12,033 nt of DNA. Source: Actinomycetes bacterium. Lineage in GTDB: Bacteria > Actinomycetota > Thermoleophilia > RBG-16-64-13. A program made the position numbers and the translations under genes. The stretch is from positions 1-12,033 of the forward strand of contig JAKAHF010000015.1 in NCBI GenBank assembly GCA_021815245.1, in the 5' to 3' direction. The notes below the pieces were generated by a model that did not search any database, had not been told where the DNA came from, and worked only from the letters and a program-made list of their open reading frames with translations. Below, piece after piece: positions 5,937-12,033 of this stretch (position 1 is the stretch's first letter; each line of letters starts with the position of its first letter).

Positions 5937-7637
5937 ATGGGGTCCCCCTTGGCTTCACTGGAAGAACTGGGCGAAGTACTAACGACTGACGTTCTGATCA
6001 TCGGCGGCGGCATCGGCGGCTTGGCGGCCGCCGTGGCGGCGAAAGAGGAGTGTCCGCAGGTCGACGTCATGATAGTCGAGAAGCAGACCGCAGGCTGGGC
6101 CGGCAAGGGCGCCAAGATCGGCGGTGTGCTCACCTTCCTCGGTCCGAACGACGACGCTGACAAGTTCATCGATTTCCAGGTGCGCACCGCCGGTGCCTAC
6201 CTCAACGATCAGAATTCGCTGTCGCGCTACGTCAACAGCACGCCTGGCGCCATCGAGACGCTGGGCAGGTGGGGCGCGAAGCTGGCGCGAACCCCCGATG
6301 GCAACGTCATCGGCGTCCCCGCGTTCTGGGCTCCCGACTACACCCTGGGCTTCATCGACATGGACCTGATGCTCCCCATCCGGGCGAGGGCCCGCAAGCT
6401 CGGCACGCGGATCATGAACAAGATCCACGTGACCGACCTCCTGATGGAGCGCGACCGCGTCGTGGGCGCCGTCGGCTTCGACATGATCAGCGGCCGCTTC
6501 CAGATCTTCAAAGCCAAGGCCACGATTCTTGCCAACGGCAGCTGCGGCTACAAGGTGCGGCGATTCTGGGTGGCCGGCACGGGTGACGGCATAGCAGCGG
6601 CATTCCGGGCCGGAGCCGAGATGCGCAATGCCGAGTTCGGCAATCTCTACGGCCACACCGTCTGGCAGGACACCGACAGCGGCCTCGTGCCGTTCGAGTT
6701 TCTCGTGAACGCCCGGGGCGAGAACCTCACCGAGAAGTACCTGAAGGGCTCCGGTCCCGCCGGAGTGTTCCTTCCCATACAACTCGCCGTTGGCATCGAC
6801 AAGGAAGCCGCGGAGGGTAGGGGGCCCATCTTCTTCGCCCCGCCCGAGTCGGCACCCGAGCTCCCACCGATGCCCCTGCCCAAGCTGTCGGAGTGGATGG
6901 ACCGCATGGCCGCCAAGGAGCGCAAGTACGGGCAGCCCGAAGGCACCAGGCGTGAGATCGGCGTGCCGCTGCACGGCGAGACCTCGTGTGTCAAGGTCGA
7001 TGGGGACATGAGGACGACGGTCGAAGGGCTCTGGGCCATCGGCGATACCAGCTACGCGGGCTCGGCGGTCGCCGGGGCGCTGCCCTCACCTCCGGGAGTG
7101 GCGCCCGGCTCGGGCATCATGTTCGCGGTCGTCAGCGCCTCGTGGGGAGGACCGTCGGCCGCCCGCTTCGCCGCGGAGAGCCCGGCTGCGGACGCGGACG
7201 CCGGCCTCGTGAAGCAGCTCAGGGCCGAAGCGTTCGCCCCGCTGGAGCGCAGCAATGGCGCTTCACCCAAGGAGGCGGTTTCCAAGCTTCAGGATCTGGT
7301 AGCTCCGATGAAGTACAGCCTCCGCCGCAGCGGGCAACGGTTGGAGGAAGCCCTCGCGGGGCTCGAAGCGGTGAAGGAGATGCTGCCCGAACTGCGGGCC
7401 GTCGATCCGCATTACCTTGCCGCGTGCCACGAGGTCAGGAGCATGGCCCTCTGTGCCGAGCTGACGCTGCGGGCGGCGCTCACGAGGACCGAGAGCCGCG
7501 GCTTCCATTTCCGCGAAGACTATCCCGAGCTCGACAACGAGCACTGGCTGAAATGGGTGATCCTGAAGCGGGAGGACGATCAGGTCGAAGTCTCGAGCCG
7601 CCCGGTGCCGATCGGCGAGTACAACGTGAGGCCCTGA
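5937..7637 (+). CDS. FAD-dependent fumarate reductase/AprA-type flavoprotein
   Basis: A 566-residue flavoprotein. The FAD-binding Rossmann motif TDVLIIGGGIGG covers residues 17-28 (GxGxxG at 23-28). VEK follows near 47-49, where the ribose-binding acid is expected. LWAIGD at 365-370 and the following glycine-rich stretch form the second FAD contact. The C-terminal SRGFHFREDYP (520-530) and NEHWLKWVILKRE are hallmarks of the fumarate reductase/succinate dehydrogenase/AprA/aspartate oxidase superfamily. No signal peptide or heme motif is present, unlike periplasmic fumarate reductases, so electrons must come from a partner. The AprB-like ferredoxin gene 26 bases upstream fits that role, as in AprBA. 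The substrate is not known; reduction of an activated C=C bond, or its reverse, is the likely chemistry. Start ATG 5937 lacks a clear Shine-Dalgarno sequence; TTG 5949 is an alternative. It is the last gene of the operon and ends with TGA. Confidence 0.85.
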   Translation: MGSPLASLEELGEVLTTDVLIIGGGIGGLAAAVAAKEECPQVDVMIVEKQTAGWAGKGAKIGGVLTFLGPNDDADKFIDFQVRTAGAYLNDQNSLSRYVNSTPGAIETLGRWGAKLARTPDGNVIGVPAFWAPDYTLGFIDMDLMLPIRARARKLGTRIMNKIHVTDLLMERDRVVGAVGFDMISGRFQIFKAKATILANGSCGYKVRRFWVAGTGDGIAAAFRAGAEMRNAEFGNLYGHTVWQDTDSGLVPFEFLVNARGENLTEKYLKGSGPAGVFLPIQLAVGIDKEAAEGRGPIFFAPPESAPELPPMPLPKLSEWMDRMAAKERKYGQPEGTRREIGVPLHGETSCVKVDGDMRTTVEGLWAIGDTSYAGSAVAGALPSPPGVAPGSGIMFAVVSASWGGPSAARFAAESPAADADAGLVKQLRAEAFAPLERSNGASPKEAVSKLQDLVAPMKYSLRRSGQRLEEALAGLEAVKEMLPELRAVDPHYLAACHEVRSMALCAELTLRAALTRTESRGFHFREDYPELDNEHWLKWVILKREDDQVEVSSRPVPIGEYNVRP

Positions 7638-7646
7638 GATTGCAGG

Positions 7647-7665
7647 GCGGCGGGCCGCAGCTTTT
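7647..7665 (+). terminator. Possible terminator between convergent genes
   Basis: GCGG (7647-7650) pairs with CCGC (7655-7658) around CGGG, followed by AGC and TTTT (7662-7665). It sits in the 27-base gap between the flavoprotein stop and the stop of the opposing methyltransferase gene. The stem is short, so this is tentative. Confidence 0.35.
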
Positions 7666-8459
7666 CAGCAGCCTCCTGACGCCACCGCCCGAACGAACAG
7701 CGCCCCCGACAGGCGGGCGCCGAACTCAGCATTCGCCGGCGTCACCAGGTCGCGGGGCTGCCACCCCTCGTCCTCGAGCAGGCGGAGAACCTCCTCCCGG
7801 TCGGGACGGTTTCTCGGCCTTTCGCCCAGGGTCGCCAGCCTCGCCTGCCATGCGGCGCTCTGCGCTTCGAAGTCGGCATCGCCGGTCGTGACAGCGAAGT
7901 TCACCGCCAGCACGCTGCCGGCGGCCGCCTGCCTGCGCAGGGCCGCCAAGAGACCGCGCAGCACGGGCTCCTCCAGGTAGACGGTCACTCCCTCGCAGAG
8001 AAAGAGGCTGCGAAGGTCGTCCCGATGCCCCAACGAGGCCAACACCAGGCCGGCATCGTCGCAGGTGAAGTCAAGCGCGCCGAAGCGCACGTCGTCAACG
8101 GCTATGTCGAGCGAGCGCAAGCGGGCGAGCTTGTCGGTCTGGGTGGCGGGATGATCGAGCTCGAAGAAGCTGGTCTCAGGCGACCGGAAGCGGAGGGCTC
8201 GGCCGTCGTAGCCGGCGCCCACGAGCACGATCTGGAAGACCCCGTCTCGTTGTGCCGCCGTGACCGAATCATCGAAGAAGGCCGTCCGCGAGGCCAGATA
8301 GGGCCGCATGGATTCGGGAGAATCCTTTTCGATCGTCGCCAAGAATCGCCGTTCGTCTTCTGCCCCCGCGGTGCCGTCACCCGGGCGCGCGAGCTCCCGT
8401 CTGATGCGAGCCACTTCCTGAGCCGTGAGAGAGATCTGGTCGCGCTCCATGAGCGCCAT
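7665..8459 (-). CDS. Class I SAM methyltransferase, leucine carboxyl methyltransferase-like family
   Basis: A protein of 264 residues from ATG 8459, with GGAGGGG 9 bases upstream. The longer frame begins at a TTG (8477) that overlaps this ribosome site and is unlikely. SRTAFFDDSV precedes motif I, VLVGAGYDGRALR (GAGYDGRAL at about 81-89), the SAM-binding loop typical of the bacterial LCMT-like O-methyltransferase family. FFELDHPATQ follows, its acid expected to hold the SAM ribose. LFLCEGVTVYLEE corresponds to motif IV/post-motif. These proteins methylate carboxyl or hydroxyl groups of small molecules, often in secondary metabolism; the substrate is unknown. The gene lies about 77 bases after the Old Yellow Enzyme gene on the same strand and may be co-transcribed with it. 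A decayed relative lies at 627-800. Confidence 0.85.
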   Translation of the reverse strand: MALMERDQISLTAQEVARIRRELARPGDGTAGAEDERRFLATIEKDSPESMRPYLASRTAFFDDSVTAAQRDGVFQIVLVGAGYDGRALRFRSPETSFFELDHPATQTDKLARLRSLDIAVDDVRFGALDFTCDDAGLVLASLGHRDDLRSLFLCEGVTVYLEEPVLRGLLAALRRQAAAGSVLAVNFAVTTGDADFEAQSAAWQARLATLGERPRNRPDREEVLRLLEDEGWQPRDLVTPANAEFGARLSGALFVRAVASGGC

Positions 8460-8536
8460 CGTATCAGTCCCCTCCAAGAGCCACCGCCCTTCGTTCGCGA
8501 CGGCGTTGGCGAGACCGGCGACCCGTCGGCCTCCCC

Positions 8537-10627
8537 CTACACCTGCAAGGCCGTCCGCGTGCCGGCGCCGATGGCATCGCGCATGAGGCCCGGCTTCTCC
8601 GCATCGCCGATGGGGTAGACCTCAGCGACCTTCGCGCGTAGCGCCGGGAGCAGTTCGTCATTCGCGGTGAGCGGCAGGGCCGAGACTATGCTGTCGGCGG
8701 CAATGGTCTGCGTGCGCCCCTCTTTGGTGATGATCGTCAAGCCGGCGTCGGTGATCTCCACATACTCCCGCACCCCCGTGACCATGCCCACGCCCTTCTT
8801 CACGAACCACGTGATGAGGTTGCCCAGCACCGCGTCGATCATTCCGTCGCCCAGCAGATCGGCCTGCTCGACGATCGTCACGGTGCGGCCCCGCTTCACC
8901 AGGAACTCGGCCAGTTCGCATCCCTGCAGCGCTCCGCCGATGACCACGACGTTCTTGCCGAGCGGCAGGTAGAACCGGGTCAACCGACGCATGGTGTAAG
9001 GCGTGAAGAAGCGCGTGTAGGCCTTCAACCGTTTGTGCAGCGCGGCGCCGCTCACCACATTCGGGCGATCGATGCCCTTGATCGGAGGGATGCTCGCGCT
9101 CGCCCCGGTGGCGAGGAACACCACGTCGGGACGCACTTTCTCGACCGTGTCCACGCCGCCCGCCTTGCCGGTGACGACCCTGACGCCCAGCTTGCGTATC
9201 TGCCGCTCGAGGTAGGCGGTGATGAGCGGAACGTCCTCAGGGTGCTTGCCCTTGACGATGGCGGCGATGGGGAGGAGGCCGCCGAGCTTGGGAGCCTTCT
9301 CGTAGAGCGTGACGTCGTGGCCGCGGAGGGCCGAGACGCGCGCGGCCTCCATGCCCGCCGGGCCTCCGCCGATCACGAGCACCCGCTTCTTCGTGGGCGC
9401 CTTGTCGATGCCGGTGTAGGGAGTGCCGAGCAGGCCGTTGATGCGGCAGCTCTTGGTGCCCAGGCAGTTTTCGCAGCCGGTGCAGGGGGCGATGTCGTCG
9501 AGCCGGCCCTGCGCCAGTTTGTCGACGTACGCGGGGTCGGCCTGGAGCCGCCGGGTCATGCCGATGAAGTCAGCCCAGCCGTTTTGCAGCACCTTTTCGC
9601 CCATGTCAGCGTCGAGGCGGCCGACGACGGTCACGGGAATGGAGACTTCCTTCTTGATGCCCGCGGCCAGGAGGATGTTTGCGCCCGCACCCTGCTCCTT
9701 CGCGTAGTACTCCTTGGGGAATCTCTCTACCGGGATGGGCGGCTCGGGGTAGAACAGCAGGTCGGGCACGTAGCCGGGCACGTGGTAGCCGAGCCAGTGG
9801 CTGCGGGTGTGGATGGCGTCTGCCCCGGCCTTCTCGAGCCAGCGGGCGTTCTCGCGGGCCAACGCCGGAGTCAGCATGGTGCTGTCGTCGTAGCCGAGTG
9901 CCTGGCCCACCTCGAGCGTGTTGATGATGATGCTGCAGGCGAAGCCCGCCCCACACCGCCGCTTGATCTCCTGGATGACCTGCGAAGCGAAGCGGCTGCG
10001 GTTCTCGCTCGATCCGCCGTAGATGTCCTCGCGCCGGTTCCAGAAGGGCGATAGGAAGTTGTGCAGTAGGTGGCTGCTCGCCGCGTTCACCTCGACGCCG
10101 TCGAAACCGGCTTTCTTGGCCCGCTCGGCCGCCGCCGCGAACTTCTCCACGAGGGCCTCGATCTCGGCGATCGTGAGCGCCTTGGGCATCTCGTTGTGAA
10201 AGTCGGTGGGGCAGGGGACGACGACCGGCGAGGCGGCCAACGGTGGACCGTCGAACATGGGGTCGGGCTCGAAGGCGAGGTGCGATTGCCAGGGACCGTC
10301 GTGGTACATCTGCATGAAGGTCGGGCAGCCGTGCTTGTGTATGACCTCGACGAGCTGCTTCAGACCTTCGATGAAGCGATCGTCATCGGCGCGGTAGCGC
10401 CACCGCCAGCGAATCCCCGCCGGGTAGTCAATGCCGGGAGATTCGACCACGATGAGGCCGGTACCCCCCTTGGCCATGCTCTCGTAGAAGGCGAGGACCT
10501 CGGGTCGCATATATGTGTCGCTGTCGTGCGACATCAGCAGGCCGGCGCCTGTCTTGATGATGCGGTTGCGGGTGGTGACCGGACCGATCGTGCCCGGGCT
10601 CAGCAGTCGTTCGTACGTGGCGGCCAT
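8537..10627 (-). CDS. Old Yellow Enzyme / 2,4-dienoyl-CoA reductase-like FMN, Fe-S, FAD fusion
   Basis: A 696-residue protein with the FadH/trimethylamine dehydrogenase layout. Residues about 5-370 are the FMN TIM barrel (Q106-x2-H109-D-G111; FLSPFWNRREDIYGGSSENRSRF from 191). A cysteine cluster follows at C382, C385, C388 and C393. Residues 414 onward form a pyridine-nucleotide/FAD domain (VLVIGGGPAG, GxGxxG at 419-424; second dinucleotide motif NVVVIGGALQG). Such enzymes reduce activated C=C bonds with NAD(P)H, passing electrons through FAD, Fe-S and FMN. The substrate pocket departs from the family. The segment usually reading HAAHGYL is NAASSHL here, so N181, S184 and H186 replace His, His and Tyr; and the Arg of QxxHxGR is Pro112. 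The cysteine spacing (x2, x2, x4) is tighter than FadH (x2, x3, x11). ATG 10627 is preceded by a weak AAAGGGA. Likely a specialised reductase; substrate unknown. Confidence 0.87.
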   Translation of the reverse strand: MAATYERLLSPGTIGPVTTRNRIIKTGAGLLMSHDSDTYMRPEVLAFYESMAKGGTGLIVVESPGIDYPAGIRWRWRYRADDDRFIEGLKQLVEVIHKHGCPTFMQMYHDGPWQSHLAFEPDPMFDGPPLAASPVVVPCPTDFHNEMPKALTIAEIEALVEKFAAAAERAKKAGFDGVEVNAASSHLLHNFLSPFWNRREDIYGGSSENRSRFASQVIQEIKRRCGAGFACSIIINTLEVGQALGYDDSTMLTPALARENARWLEKAGADAIHTRSHWLGYHVPGYVPDLLFYPEPPIPVERFPKEYYAKEQGAGANILLAAGIKKEVSIPVTVVGRLDADMGEKVLQNGWADFIGMTRRLQADPAYVDKLAQGRLDDIAPCTGCENCLGTKSCRINGLLGTPYTGIDKAPTKKRVLVIGGGPAGMEAARVSALRGHDVTLYEKAPKLGGLLPIAAIVKGKHPEDVPLITAYLERQIRKLGVRVVTGKAGGVDTVEKVRPDVVFLATGASASIPPIKGIDRPNVVSGAALHKRLKAYTRFFTPYTMRRLTRFYLPLGKNVVVIGGALQGCELAEFLVKRGRTVTIVEQADLLGDGMIDAVLGNLITWFVKKGVGMVTGVREYVEITDAGLTIITKEGRTQTIAADSIVSALPLTANDELLPALRAKVAEVYPIGDAEKPGLMRDAIGAGTRTALQV

Positions 10628-10683
10628 GATGTTGTAGTCCCTTTCGAAGACAGACGTGCCATCACTCCACTGTACAGGAGCAT

Positions 10684-10701
10684 GCCATGGCCCGGCATGG
10701 C
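10684..10701. repeat. Inverted repeat between vapC end and OYE start
   Basis: GCCATG (10684-10689) and CATGGC (10696-10701) form a six-pair hairpin around GCCCGG. It lies after the stop of the PIN toxin gene on the minus strand and before the OYE start. It could be a terminator without a T tract or an operator for the OYE gene. Confidence 0.35.
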
Positions 10702-10734
10702 CTCTAGGGGTAGCTGGACTCTGGGCGACTCCGT

Positions 10735-11124
10735 TTATGCCAGCGGCCGTGTCAACTGCGGAGCGGCGCGGAGCAGACGGCCGTCCTCGGTGACGAGTGG
10801 TACTCGCAGCTTCTCTGCCGCCGCCAGATAGGCCGCGTCGTATGCGCTGAGATTCAGTGCCGCCGCGATCTCGAGAAACCGGCCGGCCGAAGGTTCTTGC
10901 TGGAGCAGTCTGATCACCCGCGTGCCGGTTTCGAGCCCGGCCACCGCGGCCCGCGGGGGCAGCCCCTGGGTGCGCACCAGCCGCGTGAACACATTCGCCA
11001 GTTCATAGACGAGGAGTCGAGGTGCCCACCAGTCGGGGTCGGTGGCCCACAACCGTCGGGCCGCGGCCGTCTTGTCGGTCTGGGTGAGCAGGTAGACAAC
11101 GACGTTGGTGTCAACGACCAGCAC
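10735..11124 (-). CDS. vapC: PIN-domain ribonuclease toxin (VapC family)
   Basis: A protein of 129 residues from GTG 11124. VVDTNVVVYLL at the N-terminus, YELANV, SAYDAAYLAAAE and LVTEDGRLL give the PIN acidic residues D5, E41, D96 and D114, which bind Mg2+ or Mn2+ for RNA cleavage. All four are present, so the nuclease should be active. It begins 12 bases after the stop of the antitoxin gene, in the normal antitoxin-first order. The RNA target cannot be told from sequence. Confidence 0.9.
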   Translation of the reverse strand: MLVVDTNVVVYLLTQTDKTAAARRLWATDPDWWAPRLLVYELANVFTRLVRTQGLPPRAAVAGLETGTRVIRLLQQEPSAGRFLEIAAALNLSAYDAAYLAAAEKLRVPLVTEDGRLLRAAPQLTRPLA

Positions 11125-11136
11125 GGCTGTCCCGCT

Positions 11137-11352
11137 CTACCGGCGGCCTTCGGCGACGGCCTGGTCGAGCCACTCCTTAGTCAAGGGGAAAGCAAGCTCG
11201 ATCGGCGGCGGCAGCTCGGCCGGCCTCTCAGCAAGGGCGGCTTCGAGCAGGGCGATGACCTCCTTGCTCAGCGAGCGGTGATCGCGGGTTGCCGCATCGC
11301 GCAGGCGCTGGTGCAGGTCTGGCGGGATGTCCTTGATCAGTATGGATGGCAT
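11137..11352 (-). CDS. vapB: Ribbon-helix-helix antitoxin (VapB/FitA type)
   Basis: A protein of 71 residues from ATG 11352, starting MPSILIKDIPPDLHQRLRD, the classic start of a FitA-like ribbon-helix-helix antitoxin. The beta-strand is ILIKDI, followed by two helices, with LSKEVIALLEAAL as the second. The C-terminal part (PIELAFPLTKEWLDQAVAEGRR) would wrap around the PIN toxin. An ATG at 11367 in the same frame would add five residues (MYTQT), but the family start and the -10-like element at 11359-11364 favour 11352. The pair probably represses its own promoter. Confidence 0.85.
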   Translation of the reverse strand: MPSILIKDIPPDLHQRLRDAATRDHRSLSKEVIALLEAALAERPAELPPPIELAFPLTKEWLDQAVAEGRR

Positions 11353-11358
11353 GGTTTG

Positions 11359-11364
11359 AGTGTA
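11359..11364 (-). promoter_or_regulatory. Candidate -10 element of the vapBC operon
   Basis: On the minus strand TACACT is followed by six bases (caaacc) and then the ATG at 11352. Transcription would start at or next to the start codon. There is no Shine-Dalgarno sequence, consistent with a leaderless transcript. No good -35 was found. Confidence 0.35.
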
Positions 11365-11396
11365 CATGGGTCTCGCGTCGGGCGCTAGTCATTAAT

Positions 11397-11409
11397 TACC
11401 AATTTGGTA
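11397..11409. repeat. Perfect 13-base palindrome, operator-like
   Basis: TACCAA-T-TTGGTA is a perfect inverted repeat with a one-base centre. It lies in an AT-rich island (ATTAATTACC...) in otherwise GC-rich DNA, between the divergent vapBC and yggT genes. It is about 33-45 bases upstream of the vapB -10, where a repressor or activator could bind. Confidence 0.45.
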
Positions 11410-11488
11410 TCGGCAGTAGGACAGTACGTTTGGCGCCGCTCCCGGTCGAGGCTACCGCCTGCCGGCCGGCCGGTCATCGGACTCTGGA

Positions 11489-11516
11489 TGGACCTGGTCC
11501 CGCGCCATGCTATGCT
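11489..11516 (+). promoter_or_regulatory. Candidate yggT promoter with extended -10
   Basis: TGGACC at 11489-11494 (four of six matches to TTGACA), a 16-base spacer, then TGC-TATGCT with the -10 hexamer at 11511-11516. The transcript would start near 11523, leaving a leader of about 45 bases before the TTG start of yggT. Confidence 0.5.
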
Positions 11517-11569
11517 CCGCCAGGCATCAAGGGGGAATCGTCTCTAATGAATTCCCGAGGAGCATCGAG

Positions 11570-11839
11570 TTGAACACTGCTCTCTACGTCGTCTATCTCG
11601 CAGTCATGGCCTACGGCTGGCTGATCATCGCGCGTGCGCTGCTCTCTTGGTTTCCGGTGCGTCCCGGCAACCCGCTCTACCGCGTTCGCGGGATCCTCTT
11701 CGTCCTTACCGAGCCCTACCTGCGGTTGTTCCGCCGGATCTTGCCCACGGCCCGCTTCGGAGCTGTCGGCATCGACCTGAGCACCATGGTCGGAGTGATC
11801 GTGCTGTTCGTCGTGGCTCAGGTCATCGTTCGCGTCTAG
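11570..11839 (+). CDS. yggT: YggT family integral membrane protein
   Basis: A protein of 89 residues from TTG 11570, with GAGGAG at 11557-11562, seven bases upstream. A longer frame from ATG 11507 overlaps the promoter and has no ribosome site. There are two membrane segments: residues about 3-25 (ALYVVYLAVMAYGWLIIARALL) and about 68-88 (STMVGVIVLFVVAQVIV). The family signature SWFPVRPGNPLYRVRGILF...TEPYLRLFRRILP lies between them. The molecular role of YggT proteins is not firmly known. In Gram-positive bacteria the gene commonly lies in the cell-division neighbourhood near sepF and divIVA, which suggests what the cut gene to the right may be, but that gene is not visible. Confidence 0.9.
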   Translation: MNTALYVVYLAVMAYGWLIIARALLSWFPVRPGNPLYRVRGILFVLTEPYLRLFRRILPTARFGAVGIDLSTMVGVIVLFVVAQVIVRV

Positions 11840-11864
11840 CCTGTACTTCGAGGTATCCGACCTT

Positions 11865-12000
11865 GCGGGCGCGAGCTGCGACAGCACGCCGCACGTGAGT
11901 CCCGGCGTGGGAACCGCCCGCTCGTCAAAATCCACCCTTTGTCCGATGCCGACGAGGCTCGACTCTGCGACGATGCAACCGACCGGACGGAAGGAGGTGG
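11865..12000 (+). promoter_or_regulatory. Structured leader with predicted Shine-Dalgarno sequestration
   Basis: The upstream part can fold as a three-way junction. The outer stem is GCGGGC 11865-11870 with GCCCGC 11916-11921. One arm is GCTG-CGA-CAGC at 11875-11885. The other is ACGCCG 11886-11891 with CGGCGT 11903-11908. Downstream, CCACC (11932-11936), CTTT (11937-11940) and GTCCG (11941-11945) can pair with GGTGG (11996-12000), AAGG (11991-11994) and CGGAC (11984-11988). This buries the AGGAGG at 11992-11997. The layout resembles a translational leader; no known riboswitch class was recognised. Confidence 0.4.
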
Positions 12001-12007
12001 AAGAGAC

Positions 12008-12033
12008 GTGGCGCGCTCGGCGGCGGGAACACC
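12008..12033 (+). CDS. Start of a gene cut by the window edge
   Basis: GTG at 12008 follows AAGGAGGTGG (11991-12000) at a usable distance and opens the frame (M)ARSAAGT. Only eight full codons are visible, so no product can be named. A second GTG at 11997 lies inside the ribosome site and is less likely. Confidence 0.45.

Noticed and set aside
5979..6974. Long minus-strand open frame antisense to the flavoprotein
   Set aside because: Composition is shadow-like and no start or ribosome site supports it, whereas the plus-strand frame has clear FAD motifs.
9035..10054. Long plus-strand open frame antisense to the OYE gene
   Set aside because: The minus strand encodes an unmistakable FMN/Fe-S/FAD enzyme throughout; the plus frame is its shadow.
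10670..10677. CTGTACAG palindrome upstream of the OYE gene as an operator
   Set aside because: Eight bases is too short to stand out from chance, and no second copy or half-site was seen.
11460..11473. GCCGGCCGGCCGGT run as a tandem repeat or origin element
   Set aside because: Short GC-alternating runs like this are expected in DNA of this composition, and no array or DnaA box accompanies it.
11900..11921. T-box riboswitch (GGGAACCGCC resembles TGGNACCGCG)
   Set aside because: The conserved T is G, or an extra base is needed, and I could make out no specifier stem in the roughly 60 bases after the yggT stop.

Overview
This is GC-rich bacterial DNA with G/C-rich third codon positions. Gene content points to an anaerobic or facultatively anaerobic Gram-positive-type bacterium, most likely a deep-branching Actinomycetota (Coriobacteriia- or Thermoleophilia-like). 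The evidence is a secreted S-layer (SLH) protein, a YggT protein, ferredoxin-linked flavoenzymes, an Old Yellow Enzyme with an Fe-S cluster, and frequent GTG/TTG starts. The phylum is an inference; there is no rRNA or marker gene to settle it.

Left part (1-4829): the 3' end of an unrecognised gene is followed by about 540 bases without an intact gene. That gap holds the frameshifted remnant of a methyltransferase gene on the minus strand, related to the intact methyltransferase at 7665-8459. Next come a 740-residue exported protein (beta-helix, propeller-like repeats, three SLH repeats) and a 14-helix MFS transporter.

Centre (5002-7637): a compact plus-strand operon of three genes. These are a DAPG/phloretin-hydrolase-family enzyme (C-C bond hydrolase), a small two-cluster ferredoxin of AprB type, and a flavoprotein of the fumarate reductase/AprA type. 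The ferredoxin frame is crossed by an in-frame TGA exactly where the first cysteine ligand of cluster 1 should stand. A hairpin with a bulged U and a hexaloop follows at nearly the spacing of a bacterial SECIS element. The most economical reading is a selenocysteine-ligated ferredoxin; a nonsense mutation is the alternative.

Right part (7665-11352, minus strand): a class I methyltransferase of the leucine-carboxyl-methyltransferase-like family, a large Old Yellow Enzyme/dienoyl-CoA-reductase-like fusion with unusual active-site residues and compressed cysteine spacing, and a VapBC-type toxin-antitoxin pair. Together with the hydrolase operon, the OYE and MFS genes suggest reductive breakdown and transport of a cyclic ketone or polyphenol-like compound; the substrate is unknown.

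Far right (11353-12033): an intergenic region with an AT-rich palindrome, a yggT gene with a recognisable extended -10 promoter, and then a structured leader. In that leader a predicted helix would hide the ribosome binding site of the next gene, of which only the first codons lie in the window.
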